A stretch of DNA of 64,000 bases from Luteimonas sp. JM171 (GTDB lineage Bacteria; Pseudomonadota; Gammaproteobacteria; Xanthomonadales; Xanthomonadaceae). Of this stretch, positions 38,902-47,755 are shown in pieces. Position 1 is the first letter of the stretch. Each line of letters opens with the position of its first letter. The notes below the pieces were generated by a model. The model saw only the letters and a program-made list of their open reading frames with translations, did not search any database and was not told the DNA's origin. The stretch is taken from NCBI RefSeq assembly GCF_001717465.1, contig NZ_CP017074.1, positions 1,206,873 to 1,270,872 of the forward strand, written 5' to 3'. A program made the translations under genes and the position numbers.

Positions 38902-39951
38902 ATGTCCGACACTTCCCTCACCCGGTTCCTGATCGAGGCCCAGCGCGAGGGCCACATCAACCCGCAGCTGCGGCTGCTGATCGAGGTGGTGGCGCGCGCC
39001 TGCAAGCGGATCTCGGTGGCGGTGGGCAAGGGCGCGCTGGGCGACGTGCTCGGCGATGCGGTCAGCGGCGCCGGCGGCAGCAGCATCAACGTCCAGGGGG
39101 AGGCCCAGAAGAAGCTGGACGTGCTCTCCAACGAGATCCTGCTCGAGGCCAACGCCTGGGGCGGGCACCTGGCGGCCTGCGCCTCGGAGGAGATGGAGCA
39201 TTGCACTCCGATCCCCGACGCCTATCCGCGCGGCAACTACCTGCTGCTGTTCGATCCGCTCGACGGCAGCTCCAACATCGACGTCAACGTGTCCGTGGGC
39301 ACCATCTTCTCGGTGCTGCGCGCCCCCGACGACGCCGGCGAGCCGCGCGACGAGCACTTCCTGCAGGCGGGCACGCAGCAGGTCGCGGCCGGCTACTGCA
39401 TCTACGGGCCGAGCACGCTGCTGGTGCTCACCGTGGGCGCGGGCACCCACGCCTTCACCCTGGACCGCGAGCAGGGTTCGTTCGTGCTCACCCGGCGCGA
39501 CATCAGGATCCCGGAGGACACCCGGGAATTCGCCATCAACATGTCCAACCAGCGCCACTGGGAGGCGCCGATGCAGGCCTACGTGAAGGACCTGCTGGCC
39601 GGCAGGGAAGGCCCGCGCGGCAAGGACTTCAACATGCGCTGGGTGGCCTCGATGGTGGCCGACGTGCACCGCATCCTCACCCGCGGCGGCATCTTCATCT
39701 ATCCGTGGGACCGGCGCGAGCCCAACAAGCGCGGCAAGCTGCGGCTGATGTACGAGGCCAACCCGATGGGCATGCTGGTGGAACAGGCCGGCGGCGCGGC
39801 CAGCGACGGGCGGCGGCGGATCATGGACATCCAGCCGGACGAACTGCACCAGCGCGTGCCGGTGTTCTTGGGTTCGCGCAAGGAAGTGGAGGAGGCCTGC
39901 CGCTACCACGCCGAGCACGACGCCGCGGGCGGCGAGCGTCCACCGCAGTAG
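38902..39951 (+). CDS. fbp: Class I fructose-1,6-bisphosphatase
   Basis: A 349-residue gluconeogenic phosphatase. It carries the metal-site motif [19 protein letters not shown] and the substrate-site region [11 protein letters not shown]...[20 protein letters not shown], together with [10 protein letters not shown]. Normal length for the class. The gene is single and divergent from ttcA. Confidence 0.98.
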   Translation: MSDTSLTRFLIEAQREGHINPQLRLLIEVVARACKRISVAVGKGALGDVLGDAVSGAGGSSINVQGEAQKKLDVLSNEILLEANAWGGHLAACASEEMEHCTPIPDAYPRGNYLLLFDPLDGSSNIDVNVSVGTIFSVLRAPDDAGEPRDEHFLQAGTQQVAAGYCIYGPSTLLVLTVGAGTHAFTLDREQGSFVLTRRDIRIPEDTREFAINMSNQRHWEAPMQAYVKDLLAGREGPRGKDFNMRWVASMVADVHRILTRGGIFIYPWDRREPNKRGKLRLMYEANPMGMLVEQAGGAASDGRRRIMDIQPDELHQRVPVFLGSRKEVEEACRYHAEHDAAGGERPPQ

Positions 39952-40010
39952 CCGCCGTTGCGGATGGGCGCGGCCCGCCCGCGGGCATGCGGCCGGTGTA
40001 AGCTGGTTGC

Positions 40011-40217
40011 ATGCTGCCCGTGGACCCGGCCGACATCACCCACCAGCTCGTCCGTCTGCGCCTTGAGCACCGGGACCTGGACCTGGCGATCAGCGGCCTG
40101 CAGGCCAACATCGCCAGCGACGAGCTGGCGATCAAGCGCCTGAAGCGGCGCAAGCTGCAGCTCAAGGACGCGATCGCGCGGCTGGAATCGGCGCAGATCC
40201 CCGACGAGCCCGCGTGA
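40011..40217 (+). CDS. YdcH-like (DUF465) small coiled-coil protein
   Basis: A 68-residue, highly charged helical protein. The RLRLEHRDLDLAISGLQ and RLKRRKLQLKDAIARLE segments are typical of the DUF465/YdcH family, whose C-terminal motif is LKKRKLxLKDxI. It has no membrane segment. Function unknown. Confidence 0.85.
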   Translation: MLPVDPADITHQLVRLRLEHRDLDLAISGLQANIASDELAIKRLKRRKLQLKDAIARLESAQIPDEPA

Positions 40218-40275
40218 AGCACGGCGTGGCCGGCGCGCCGCCGCAATCCGGGCGTTCGGCGCCGCGCCCGCGCGT

Positions 40276-42885
40276 TCAATCCGGGTCGGGTTCCGCTGCG
40301 GGCCGCGCCGCCTCGGGGCTGACCTTCTCGATGGTGTGGCGCAGCTCGCGGCCCAGGATGACCTTGGCATCGCGCGCCCACGTGTCCAGGCGCTCGTCGA
40401 AGGTGAGCTTGCTGTTGGAGTCCAGCTTCACCAGTTCCATTTCGCGCAGCTTCTGGATGAAGCCGCGGAACAGGCTGCGGTCGAAGAACTCCGGCGCGGC
40501 CGGCGCGTACAGCAGGCTCAGCCGCTGCGCGGCCAGCTGGCACAGGCTCTCCAGCTCGCCGGCCCCCAGCGTGCCGGGGCCGTTCTTGGCCAGCACCGAG
40601 ATGGCGATGTAGTAGCGCTCGAACGCCTGCTGCAGCGGATGGCCGATGGCGCGCAGCCGGAACACCTCGTCGGTCTGTCCGGCGCTGCGCTGGAAGATGC
40701 CGCCGTCGTCCTCGCCCACGCGCTGCAGCAGCCCTTCCCGCTCGAACACCTCCAGGGTGCGCGAGATGCGCTCGGCGAACCCGTCCGCGTCCCAGGGCAG
40801 GAACAGCTCGCCCTGCAGGAACGGGTAAACCGCGCGTCCCAGGCGCAGCAGGTTGGCGTGGCTCATGCGCCGGTTGTGCAGGAAGCAGCAGGCGATCCAG
40901 GCCGATGCGGTGAACAGGTGCACGGAATTGTTGCGGTAATACGAGAGCAGCACGGCGGTCTCGTCGTCCACGCTGAGCACGTCCCCCAGCGGGTGGGCGA
41001 TGCGCCTGAGGATGCCGATCTCCTCGCCATGGGCGACGATCTCCGCCGGCTCGTGCGGGGTCATGGTCACCAGTTCGCTGTAGGGCACCTCCGATAGCAG
41101 GGTCCTGGACAGCGCGATCTGGGCCAGCAGGTCCGATTCGCTCATCGCGTGCTTGGGCGTGGACAGCAGCGCCATCGCCAGCAGGTTGACCGGGTTGACG
41201 TCGGCGGCGCGGTTGATGTTGACCTGGATGCGATGGGCGATGGCATCCACCGTGTCCGACAGCCACCCTGGCCGTTCCTCGTCGCCCAGGGAGCGGCCAT
41301 CCCAGCCCGGCGCATGCTCGGCAAGCATCTCCGCCAGCGGGATCGGCTCGCCGAAGTTGACCACCACCTGGCCGTAGTTCTGCCGCAGCACCTTCGGGAT
41401 GCCCGCCAGCAGCGCCCAGATCGATTCCTTCTGCTTGGGCTTGCCGCTCAGCTCGTCCAGGTAGCTGTTGCCCTCCATCAGCTTCTCGTAGCCGATGTAC
41501 ACCGGCTGGAACAGCACCGGCCGCGACGGCTGGCGCAGGAACGCGCGCACCGTCATCGCCACCATGCCGCCCTTGGGCGCCAGCAGCCGGCCGGTGCGCG
41601 AGCGCCCGCCCTCGATGAAGTACTCGATGGAATAGCCGCCGGCCACCAGCTGGGCCACGTATTCGGTGAACACGGCCGAATACAGCGCATTGCCGCGGAA
41701 GCTGCGGCGGATGAAGAACGCCCCGCCCTTGCGCAGGATGGTGCCGATCACCGGCAGGTTGAGGTTGATGCCGGCGGCAATGTGGGGCGGCACGATCCCG
41801 CGCGCGTACAGCAGGTACGACAGCAGCAGGTAATCCATGTGGCTGCGGTGGCAGGGCACGTAGATGATCTCGTTGCCAGGCGCCACGGCCTTGAGCCGGT
41901 CCAGGTGGTGCACCAGCACGCCGCGGAAGATGCGGTTCCACACCGTCGTGAGCAGGAAGCTGGCCGAGCGCACCACCGGGTGGGAATAGTCGGCGGCGAT
42001 TTCCCACGCGTAGGCGTGGGCCTTCTTCCAGGCATCCTCGGGCTTGCTGTCGTCGCGGCGGGCCTGGTCGGCGATCGCCTCCTTGACCGTGGGCGCGGAA
42101 AGCACCTTGTCGATCAGCAGGCGCCGGGTGGACAGGTCCGGCCCGATCACCGCGGTGCGGATGCGATTGAAGTGGGTGCGCAGCACGCGCGAGACCTTGC
42201 GCACGGTGCGCTCGGGCGTCAGGCCTTCCTCCACGCTGGCGCGCATTTCCATCGGCGCGGCAAAGCGCACCACGGTGTTGCGGCCGTTGAGCAGGATCGC
42301 CAGCAAGCGGCGGAAGCGTCCCACCAGCGCCCAGTTTTCCGAGAACAGCACCGAGAACCAGCCGCTGGCCTTGTCCGGGGAGCGGCCAACGAAGATCGAC
42401 ACCGGCACCAGCAGCACGTCCAGCGCCGGATCCTCGCGATGGGCGTCGAGCAGTCGCGCGAGCGATTCGGAGTGGGTCTTCTTGGGCGGACGCTTGCCCG
42501 GGGCCAGCGCGCCCAGGGTGCTGCCGGCGTTGCGCCGCGACAGCGCCACATAGGCGCGCTTGCGGCCCAGCGGGTCGCCGGGCAGCGGCAGCAGCGGCGA
42601 GGGCAGGCCGGCTTCGCGGCAGGCGCGCTCGAGGATCAGGGCGTTGGACAGACCGTAGTCCTCGAGCACGTAGCACACCGGGCGCCCGTCGACGAAGCGC
42701 TCCGGGTCCTGCGGCTCGATCTTCAGCCCGATCCACGGCGCCAGCATGCGGCCGAGCAGGCGCGCCCACAGCGGACGCTTGCCGGGCCGGACGGCGCGCG
42801 CGCGCGTGGCGCCGGCCCGCTGGTCCGCGGGCTGGCCAGGGGCGTCGGGGAATGGCAGGCGCGACTGGTCGGGAGAATGCGGCAT
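40276..42885 (-). CDS. plsB: Glycerol-3-phosphate 1-O-acyltransferase PlsB
   Basis: An 869-residue inner-membrane acyltransferase that starts phospholipid synthesis. The catalytic HX4D motif is H346-RSHM-D351. It is followed by GGAFFIRRSFRGN and YFIEGGRSRTGR (substrate sites) and VFQPVYIGYEK-type sequence (VLFQPVYIGYEKLMEG). Normal length. Confidence 0.97.
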   Translation of the reverse strand: MPHSPDQSRLPFPDAPGQPADQRAGATRARAVRPGKRPLWARLLGRMLAPWIGLKIEPQDPERFVDGRPVCYVLEDYGLSNALILERACREAGLPSPLLPLPGDPLGRKRAYVALSRRNAGSTLGALAPGKRPPKKTHSESLARLLDAHREDPALDVLLVPVSIFVGRSPDKASGWFSVLFSENWALVGRFRRLLAILLNGRNTVVRFAAPMEMRASVEEGLTPERTVRKVSRVLRTHFNRIRTAVIGPDLSTRRLLIDKVLSAPTVKEAIADQARRDDSKPEDAWKKAHAYAWEIAADYSHPVVRSASFLLTTVWNRIFRGVLVHHLDRLKAVAPGNEIIYVPCHRSHMDYLLLSYLLYARGIVPPHIAAGINLNLPVIGTILRKGGAFFIRRSFRGNALYSAVFTEYVAQLVAGGYSIEYFIEGGRSRTGRLLAPKGGMVAMTVRAFLRQPSRPVLFQPVYIGYEKLMEGNSYLDELSGKPKQKESIWALLAGIPKVLRQNYGQVVVNFGEPIPLAEMLAEHAPGWDGRSLGDEERPGWLSDTVDAIAHRIQVNINRAADVNPVNLLAMALLSTPKHAMSESDLLAQIALSRTLLSEVPYSELVTMTPHEPAEIVAHGEEIGILRRIAHPLGDVLSVDDETAVLLSYYRNNSVHLFTASAWIACCFLHNRRMSHANLLRLGRAVYPFLQGELFLPWDADGFAERISRTLEVFEREGLLQRVGEDDGGIFQRSAGQTDEVFRLRAIGHPLQQAFERYYIAISVLAKNGPGTLGAGELESLCQLAAQRLSLLYAPAAPEFFDRSLFRGFIQKLREMELVKLDSNSKLTFDERLDTWARDAKVILGRELRHTIEKVSPEAARPAAEPDPD

Positions 42886-42944
42886 GGCGGCATTATCACC
42901 CAGCGGCGCCGGCGGCCGGGGGGGCGGGGCCCCGGCCCGGGGCC

Positions 42945-43625
42945 TCAGAGATCGCGCACCACCCAGCTGCCGGGCGGCTCCAGGCCCGCGGCATCCAGGG
43001 CCGCCTGGGCCACGTCTGCCGGGGATTTGCCAGCCTTCCAGGCGGCGGCCACCGCGGCCAGGCGGTCGCGGGTGGCGCGGGTGTAGGCGCCCTCCAGTTC
43101 GTTCTGGGCGTCGGCGGCAAGCTTTTGCGGATACAGGGTGCGCGCCTCCTCGCTGTGGTTGAGCAGGTCCACCAGGTGTTCAAGGCTGGTGCGGAAGGCT
43201 TCGGCGCCCAGGGGCGTGCGCTGGGTGCGCTGCAGGTGCCACACCGCCAGGTATTCCACCGGCCCAAGCAGGCGTCGGGGGGTGGCCCCGAAGAAGTGTC
43301 CGGACAGGGCGCCGGCGGCGATCGGCCCGGCGCGATCGGGCAGCCCGGTGGCGCCCCACGAGCTCAGCGCCCCGCCGGGCAGGTCCATGCGCCGCAGCGC
43401 CGCGCCCAGGGTGTCGGCCAGGAGCCGCTTGGCCCGCTCGTCGTCGCTCTCGGCCACCACGCCCAGCAGGCGCAGGAACATCGGGTAGTACTCCTCGCCC
43501 AGGCGCCTGGAAAGCCGCTTGAGGACGGTGAGCCGGTATTCCGGGTCGGAGTGCGCGGCCAGCGCGGAGACCAGGCGGTCGGCGGCGGCGCGCAGGGCGG
43601 AGGGATCGGGCGGGTCGGGATTCAT
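42945..43625 (-). CDS. Protein of unknown function
   Basis: A 226-residue soluble protein, not recognised. It is largely alpha-helical by composition, with regions such as EYRLTVLKRLSRRLGEEYYP and LGPVEYLAVWHLQRTQRTPL. There is no signal peptide, membrane segment or obvious catalytic motif. It is the last gene before the secretion cluster, in the same direction as plsB and 59 nt upstream of it. Confidence 0.75.
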   Translation of the reverse strand: MNPDPPDPSALRAAADRLVSALAAHSDPEYRLTVLKRLSRRLGEEYYPMFLRLLGVVAESDDERAKRLLADTLGAALRRMDLPGGALSSWGATGLPDRAGPIAAGALSGHFFGATPRRLLGPVEYLAVWHLQRTQRTPLGAEAFRTSLEHLVDLLNHSEEARTLYPQKLAADAQNELEGAYTRATRDRLAAVAAAWKAGKSPADVAQAALDAAGLEPPGSWVVRDL

Positions 43626-43715
43626 TTCAGGCGGGCGAAACCGGGCGGCGGCGGCCTGCCGGCAGCCTCGCGGAAGGGGTGCTCAGGATATCGCGCGGGG
43701 CGGGCCCCGGGGCGA

Positions 43716-44045
43716 TCAGCCGTGGCCGAGGCCGGAGAGGATTGCGTCGACCGCGCCGTCGGCGGCCGCGGACAGGTCCATGGCGCCGAGCGCACTTTCC
43801 AGCGAAGGATCCCCGGACAGCATCCGGCTGCCCTCGGGGGCGTCGCCCCAGGCCTCGGCGAGCAGCATGGCCTCGCCGGCGTCGACCGGGGCCGCTGCCG
43901 GCGTGGACAGGCCCGCTTCGCGCAGCGCATCGGCCTGCTGCGGACCGTGCTGCGGGCGCCCCTGCAGATCGTCGAACGCAACCTGCCCGCCCAGCCCGCC
44001 AAGGCCGGTGAGGTTGAGGTGCGGATCGGAACCGATGCTGCTCAT
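43716..44045 (-). CDS. Unknown protein divergent from sctU
   Basis: A 109-residue acidic protein, not recognised. Its N-terminus is Ser/Asn/Gly-rich (SSIGSDPHLNLTGLGGLGG); the rest is Ala/Asp/Gly-rich with weak helices (LESALGAMDLSAAADGAVDA). It has no Cys, no membrane segment and no signal peptide. It shares its upstream region, including the CCTAGG box at 44128-44133, with sctU, so it probably belongs to the T3SS regulon. It might be a secreted substrate or a chaperone. That is inference from context. Confidence 0.6.
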   Translation of the reverse strand: MSSIGSDPHLNLTGLGGLGGQVAFDDLQGRPQHGPQQADALREAGLSTPAAAPVDAGEAMLLAEAWGDAPEGSRMLSGDPSLESALGAMDLSAAADGAVDAILSGLGHG

Positions 44046-44115
44046 GACTGCGGGAATGCCCTGCTCGCAACTTTGGGGACGGGTTCAATGTAACGACCGT
44101 GCCGCGGAACTGTCA

Positions 44116-44140
44116 CCTCGGGGCAACCCTAGGTCGCCGC
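44116..44140. promoter_or_regulatory. CCTAGG box between the 43716-44045 gene and sctU
   Basis: GGGGCAACCCTAGGTCGCC is centred on the palindrome CCTAGG at 44128-44133. It lies about 115 nt before the sctU ATG and about 80 nt before the divergent gene. The same core with similar flanks lies upstream of two other T3SS-associated genes here. CTAG tetramers are rare in this GC-rich sequence. Confidence 0.5.
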
Positions 44141-44246
44141 TGCGGGTTCCGCCGCGTTCAGCCAGCGGCGCCGGCGGTCCGGCCCGGTCGGGGCGCGACC
44201 GGCCATGCTAGCCTCCTCGCCGGTACCGGGCAATGCAGGCGATCGG

Positions 44247-45341
44247 ATGTCCGAGAAGGACCAGGGCGGCGACAAGACCGAAAAACCGACCCCGAAAAAG
44301 CTGCGCGACGCGCGCCGGGAAGGCAACGTCCCCAAGAGCAAGGATCTCACCAGCACGGTGCTGGTGATGGGCTGGGTGGCCGGGGCCTGGATGCTGCTGG
44401 GCTTCATGGGCGAGCGCATCGCCGAACTGTTCGACCGCTCGCTGGGCGCGGTGCCGCTGCCGTTCTTCGAGGCGCTGCCGCAGCTGGGCTGGCTGGCCCT
44501 GCAGACCCTGCTGTGGATGGTGCTGCCGCTGATGCTGCTGGCCTTCATGCTCGGGGTGCTGGTGGAGTTCCTGCAGGCCGGGCCGGTGGCGACGTTCAAG
44601 AAGATGGAGCCCAAGCTGGAGAAGCTCAATCCGGTGGACGGCATCAAGAAGATGTTCTCGATGGACAATCTGATCGAGCTGATCAAGTCCATCATCAAGT
44701 GCGCGGCGATGCTGGGCATCGGCTACGTGGTGCTCAAGGGCATGATCGAACGGCTGATGATGCTGCCGCACGGCAACCCGGCGGCAATGGCCGGCGCCGT
44801 GTGGCACGCCATCAAGTGGATCTCGGTCTGGACGGTGGCGGTGTTCTTCTTCGTCGCCGCCCTGGACGTGGGCTACCAGAAGTACTCCTACATCAAGAAG
44901 CTGCGCATGAGCCGGCGCGACATCAAGCGCGAGGTGAAGGACAACGAAGGCGACCCGTACGTGAAGCAGCGGCGCAAGCAGTTGCACCAGGAGTGGGCGC
45001 AGCAGAACATGCTCTCCTCCGTACGCAAGTCGAGCGTGGTCGTGACCAACCCCACCCACATTGCCGTGGCCCTGCAGTACGAACAGGGCGAGACCGAGCT
45101 GCCGGTGGTGGTGGCCAAGGGCGAGGGCGCCATGGCCGAGCTGATCAAGCAGGCCGCCGAGGAGGCGGGCGTGCCGATCCTGCAGAACGTGCCGCTGGCG
45201 CGCGGGCTCAACGAGAAGGTCGAGCTGGACGACTACATCGGGTCCGAATTCTTCGACGCGGTGGCCGAGGTGCTGTTCTGGGCCGAGGGGGTGCGCCGCG
45301 GGGAGATGGGCGAGGGCGAAGGCGGGGCCGCCAGCGGCTGA
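44247..45341 (+). CDS. sctU: T3SS export gate switch protein SctU
   Basis: The 364-residue SctU/HrcU/YscU, which switches substrate class after autocleavage. It has four membrane helices (about residues 35-55, 85-110, 150-170, 188-210) and a cytoplasmic domain with the self-cleaving N268-P-T-H271. ATG 44247 gives the typical MSEKDQGGDKTEKPTPKKLR. It is separated from the rest of the export apparatus and transcribed toward sctT. An upstream in-frame start at 44205 is less likely. Confidence 0.95.
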   Translation: MSEKDQGGDKTEKPTPKKLRDARREGNVPKSKDLTSTVLVMGWVAGAWMLLGFMGERIAELFDRSLGAVPLPFFEALPQLGWLALQTLLWMVLPLMLLAFMLGVLVEFLQAGPVATFKKMEPKLEKLNPVDGIKKMFSMDNLIELIKSIIKCAAMLGIGYVVLKGMIERLMMLPHGNPAAMAGAVWHAIKWISVWTVAVFFFVAALDVGYQKYSYIKKLRMSRRDIKREVKDNEGDPYVKQRRKQLHQEWAQQNMLSSVRKSSVVVTNPTHIAVALQYEQGETELPVVVAKGEGAMAELIKQAAEEAGVPILQNVPLARGLNEKVELDDYIGSEFFDAVAEVLFWAEGVRRGEMGEGEGGAASG

Positions 45342-45359
45342 GCGTCCGCGCCGGCGCCC

Positions 45360-46148
45360 TCAGTCGCCGAAGGTCCGGCGCAGCACGTCGATCAGCCCCT
45401 CGCTGTCGAGCAGGCGCTCGACCAGGATCTCGATGTAGACCCCGAGCAGCAGCAGGATGATCGCCGTAGACAGCCAGGCCTTGATCGGCAGCGTCAGCGC
45501 GAACACGTTGAGCTGTGGCGCGAACCGGTTCATCAACCCGAACGACAGGTCGATGATGAGCAGGATCACCATCACCGGCGCCGCCAGCACCACCAGGGTC
45601 GACATGAACCAGCCGAACTGGCCCACGAACAGGTTCATCCCGGTGCGCGGCAGGTCCGGGTAGAACGAGGTCGCCGGCCAGATCGCGTAGCTATCCATCA
45701 ACAGCCCGAGGAAGATCAGGAACGCGCCGCTGGCCATGAACAGCCAGGCCGCGAACTCCGACAGGAACTGCCCGTGCAGGGTCACCTGGTGGCCCTGGAT
45801 GGGATCGAACACCTGGGCCATGGCCATGCCCACCTGGTTGTCGATCACCGTGCCGGCCGCAGAGAACGCCCAGAACACCAGCCCGAACAGGTAGCCGATG
45901 GCCAAGCCGATGAACAGCTCCTTGAGCACCATCATCGGCCACTGCAGGGTGCTCAGCGCCACGCCGGGGGCCGAGGCGATGGCGATGGGCAGGGCCACGA
46001 TGGCCAGGCTCACCAGGAAGCTGTTGCGCACCATCGCCGGCATGTTGGACTGGGTGATCAGCGGCAGCATCACGAACGCGCCGATGATCCGGGGCAGGGT
46101 CAGCCCCAGCGCCAGCATGGCGTCCCCGATCGATTCGAACGGATTCAC
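45360..46148 (-). CDS. sctT: T3SS export apparatus protein SctT
   Basis: The 262-residue SctT/FliR-family component of the export gate, with about six helices. Start GTG 46148 overlaps the sctS stop (GTGA). The IRGAFVMLPLITQ-like start (LPRIIGAFVMLPLITQSNMP), the GFVFWAFSAAGTVIDNQ-type central sequence and PVMVILLIIDLSFGLMNRFA (with the conserved NRFAPQLNVF) are visible. It is the last gene of the kinase-regulator-sctQRST operon. Confidence 0.94.
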   Translation of the reverse strand: MNPFESIGDAMLALGLTLPRIIGAFVMLPLITQSNMPAMVRNSFLVSLAIVALPIAIASAPGVALSTLQWPMMVLKELFIGLAIGYLFGLVFWAFSAAGTVIDNQVGMAMAQVFDPIQGHQVTLHGQFLSEFAAWLFMASGAFLIFLGLLMDSYAIWPATSFYPDLPRTGMNLFVGQFGWFMSTLVVLAAPVMVILLIIDLSFGLMNRFAPQLNVFALTLPIKAWLSTAIILLLLGVYIEILVERLLDSEGLIDVLRRTFGD

Positions 46149-46417
46149 TGGTACTCGTGCACCATCGACGGGAACGTGGTGAAGATGTGGTTGGCGTACG
46201 TGTAGAGGCTGCCCCCGATCAGCGAGGCGGTGACGAACAGCATCACCACGATGGTCAGGAACTTCAGCGCGTAGGCGAAGGTCTGTTCCTGCAGCTGGGT
46301 GGCCGCCTGCAGGAACGCCACGATCAGGCCCACGAGCGCGGCCGCGCCGATGGCCGGGCCGGACAGCACCAGCACCAGCCACAGGGCCTGGCGGGTCAGT
46401 TCGAGCATCTCACCCAT
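46145..46417 (-). CDS. sctS: T3SS export apparatus protein SctS
   Basis: The 90-residue SctS/FliQ-family protein, with two helices and the conserved LSGPAIGAAALVGLIVAFLQ and ATQLQEQTFAYALKFL. It forms the export gate with SctR and SctT. Its stop overlaps the sctT GTG. Confidence 0.95.
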   Translation of the reverse strand: MGEMLELTRQALWLVLVLSGPAIGAAALVGLIVAFLQAATQLQEQTFAYALKFLTIVVMLFVTASLIGGSLYTYANHIFTTFPSMVHEYQ

Positions 46418-46447
46418 GGCGTGCTCCCTCGGTGGCAGGCCGGCCCG

Positions 46448-47452
46448 TCATCCTATTGCGTACGTCAGGACCAGGCCATGCACCAGCTTGGCCCAACCGT
46501 CCACCAGCACGAACAGCAGCAGCTTGAACGGCAGCGAGACGATGGTGGGCGACATCATCATCATGCCCAGCGCGAGCAGGATGTTGGCCACCACCAGGTC
46601 GATGATCAGGAACGGCAGGAAGATCAGGAACCCGATCTGGAATGCGGCGGTCAGCTCGCTGACGGTGAACGCCGGGATCACCACGATGAAGTCATCGACC
46701 GAGAGCGAGGCCTTCCGTTCGGGCGGCAGCAGCCGTTCGGCGCTGCGCAGGAAGAACGCGCGCTCCGCGCCGTTGGAATGCTTGATCAGGAAGCTGCGCA
46801 GCGGCTCCTTGCCGGCATCCACCAGCGACAGCAGGTAGGCCGCGTCCATCCCCGCGCCCGTGGGCTGCGCCGGCGGGGGGGTATCGATCCGGATCACCCG
46901 CGGCTCGGGCATCTCGCGCTCGCCGCTTTCAGCCACCTCGGCCTCCGCGGCCGGCGCGGGCGCGGGGCCCAGCCCGCCGGTCACGCCACGGAACAGTTCG
47001 CCGCGCTCGGACGCGGCGATGGCCGCCTGCTCGGCGGCCAGTGCGTCGGCTGCGGCCGGGCTGGTGGGCGCGGCTGTTTCCCCGTCTGCGTCCCGTTCCG
47101 CCTGCTGCGCAGCGGCGGCCGCCATCGCGCGCATGCGCTCGGCGTTGCTGGCGGCCCGGGCATCGATCTTCTCCTGCACCGAAGTCGGCGGCGGCCGCCC
47201 GTCCATGCGCGCGCTGATCGCGGCATGCGTATCCAGGATCACCGGGTACATCACGTAGATCGACAGCACGATCGCCAGGCCGTTGATGACCACGTTGGGC
47301 GGGACCTGCTGCAGGCCCAGCGCGTTGCGCAGCAGGCTCAGCACCACCACGATCTTGGTGAACGAGGTGACCATCACCGCCACGAACGGCGCCAGCGCCA
47401 GCGCAACGACGATGACGAGGACGAGTGCCGGGGAGTAATTGCTGAAATCCAT
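46448..47452 (-). CDS. sctR: T3SS export apparatus protein SctR with a large insertion
   Basis: A SctR/FliP-family gate protein of 334 residues, about 115-120 longer than usual (around 217). Core motifs are intact: VMVTSFTKIVVVLSLLRNAL, QQVPPNVVINGLAIVLS, IPAFTVSELTAAFQIGFLI and MMMMSPTIVSLPFKLLLFV. The extra material, about residues 85-205, is Ala/Glu/Pro-rich and low complexity. It lies in the exported (periplasmic) loop between helices 2 and 3. The frame is open throughout, so this is an insertion and not a fusion artefact. Confidence 0.93.
   Translation of the reverse strand: MDFSNYSPALVLVIVVALALAPFVAVMVTSFTKIVVVLSLLRNALGLQQVPPNVVINGLAIVLSIYVMYPVILDTHAAISARMDGRPPPTSVQEKIDARAASNAERMRAMAAAAAQQAERDADGETAAPTSPAAADALAAEQAAIAASERGELFRGVTGGLGPAPAPAAEAEVAESGEREMPEPRVIRIDTPPPAQPTGAGMDAAYLLSLVDAGKEPLRSFLIKHSNGAERAFFLRSAERLLPPERKASLSVDDFIVVIPAFTVSELTAAFQIGFLIFLPFLIIDLVVANILLALGMMMMSPTIVSLPFKLLLFVLVDGWAKLVHGLVLTYAIG
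46838..47200 (-). other. Low-complexity insertion within SctR
   Basis: Codons for about residues 85-205 of SctR, where family members have only a few residues. Composition is Ala (runs such as MAAAAAQQAERDAD), Glu and Pro, with no hydrophobic helix. Boundaries are estimated by eye against YscR-type proteins. Confidence 0.75.
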
Positions 47453-47461
47453 GGGCCGCGC

Positions 47462-47755
47462 CTACTTCCAGGACAACAGGCGCACGCCGAGGGTGTCCCC
47501 GACCGAGACCAGTTCGCCCTGGCCGACCGCCTCGCCGTTGGCGCGGATGGTCACGTTGGCGCCTTCCAGCTGCGCCGGCACCGGGAACACATAGCCGGGC
47601 TGCAGTTCGGCCAGCTTGCCCAGCGGCAGCTGCATCCGCCCGACCTCGAACGCCACTTCCACCGGCAGCTTGCGGGTGGCCGCGTCCGGATCGGCCGGCG
47701 CCGCGGCCGCTTCCTTGTCCCCGCCCTCCCCCTGTGGGGCCTCGTTCTCGCTCAT
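47462..47755 (-). CDS. Internal translation product SctQ-C (SpoA domain)
   Basis: ATG 47755 (residue 285 of SctQ) is preceded by GCAGGAGAACCCA, an AGGAGA at ideal spacing. The product is 97 residues and starts MSENEAPQGEGG. Short C-terminal products made from an internal start are established for YscQ-C, SsaQ-S and Spa33-C, and assemble with full-length SctQ. The ribosome site is seen in the sequence; its use is inferred. Confidence 0.75.
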   Translation of the reverse strand: MSENEAPQGEGGDKEAAAAPADPDAATRKLPVEVAFEVGRMQLPLGKLAELQPGYVFPVPAQLEGANVTIRANGEAVGQGELVSVGDTLGVRLLSWK

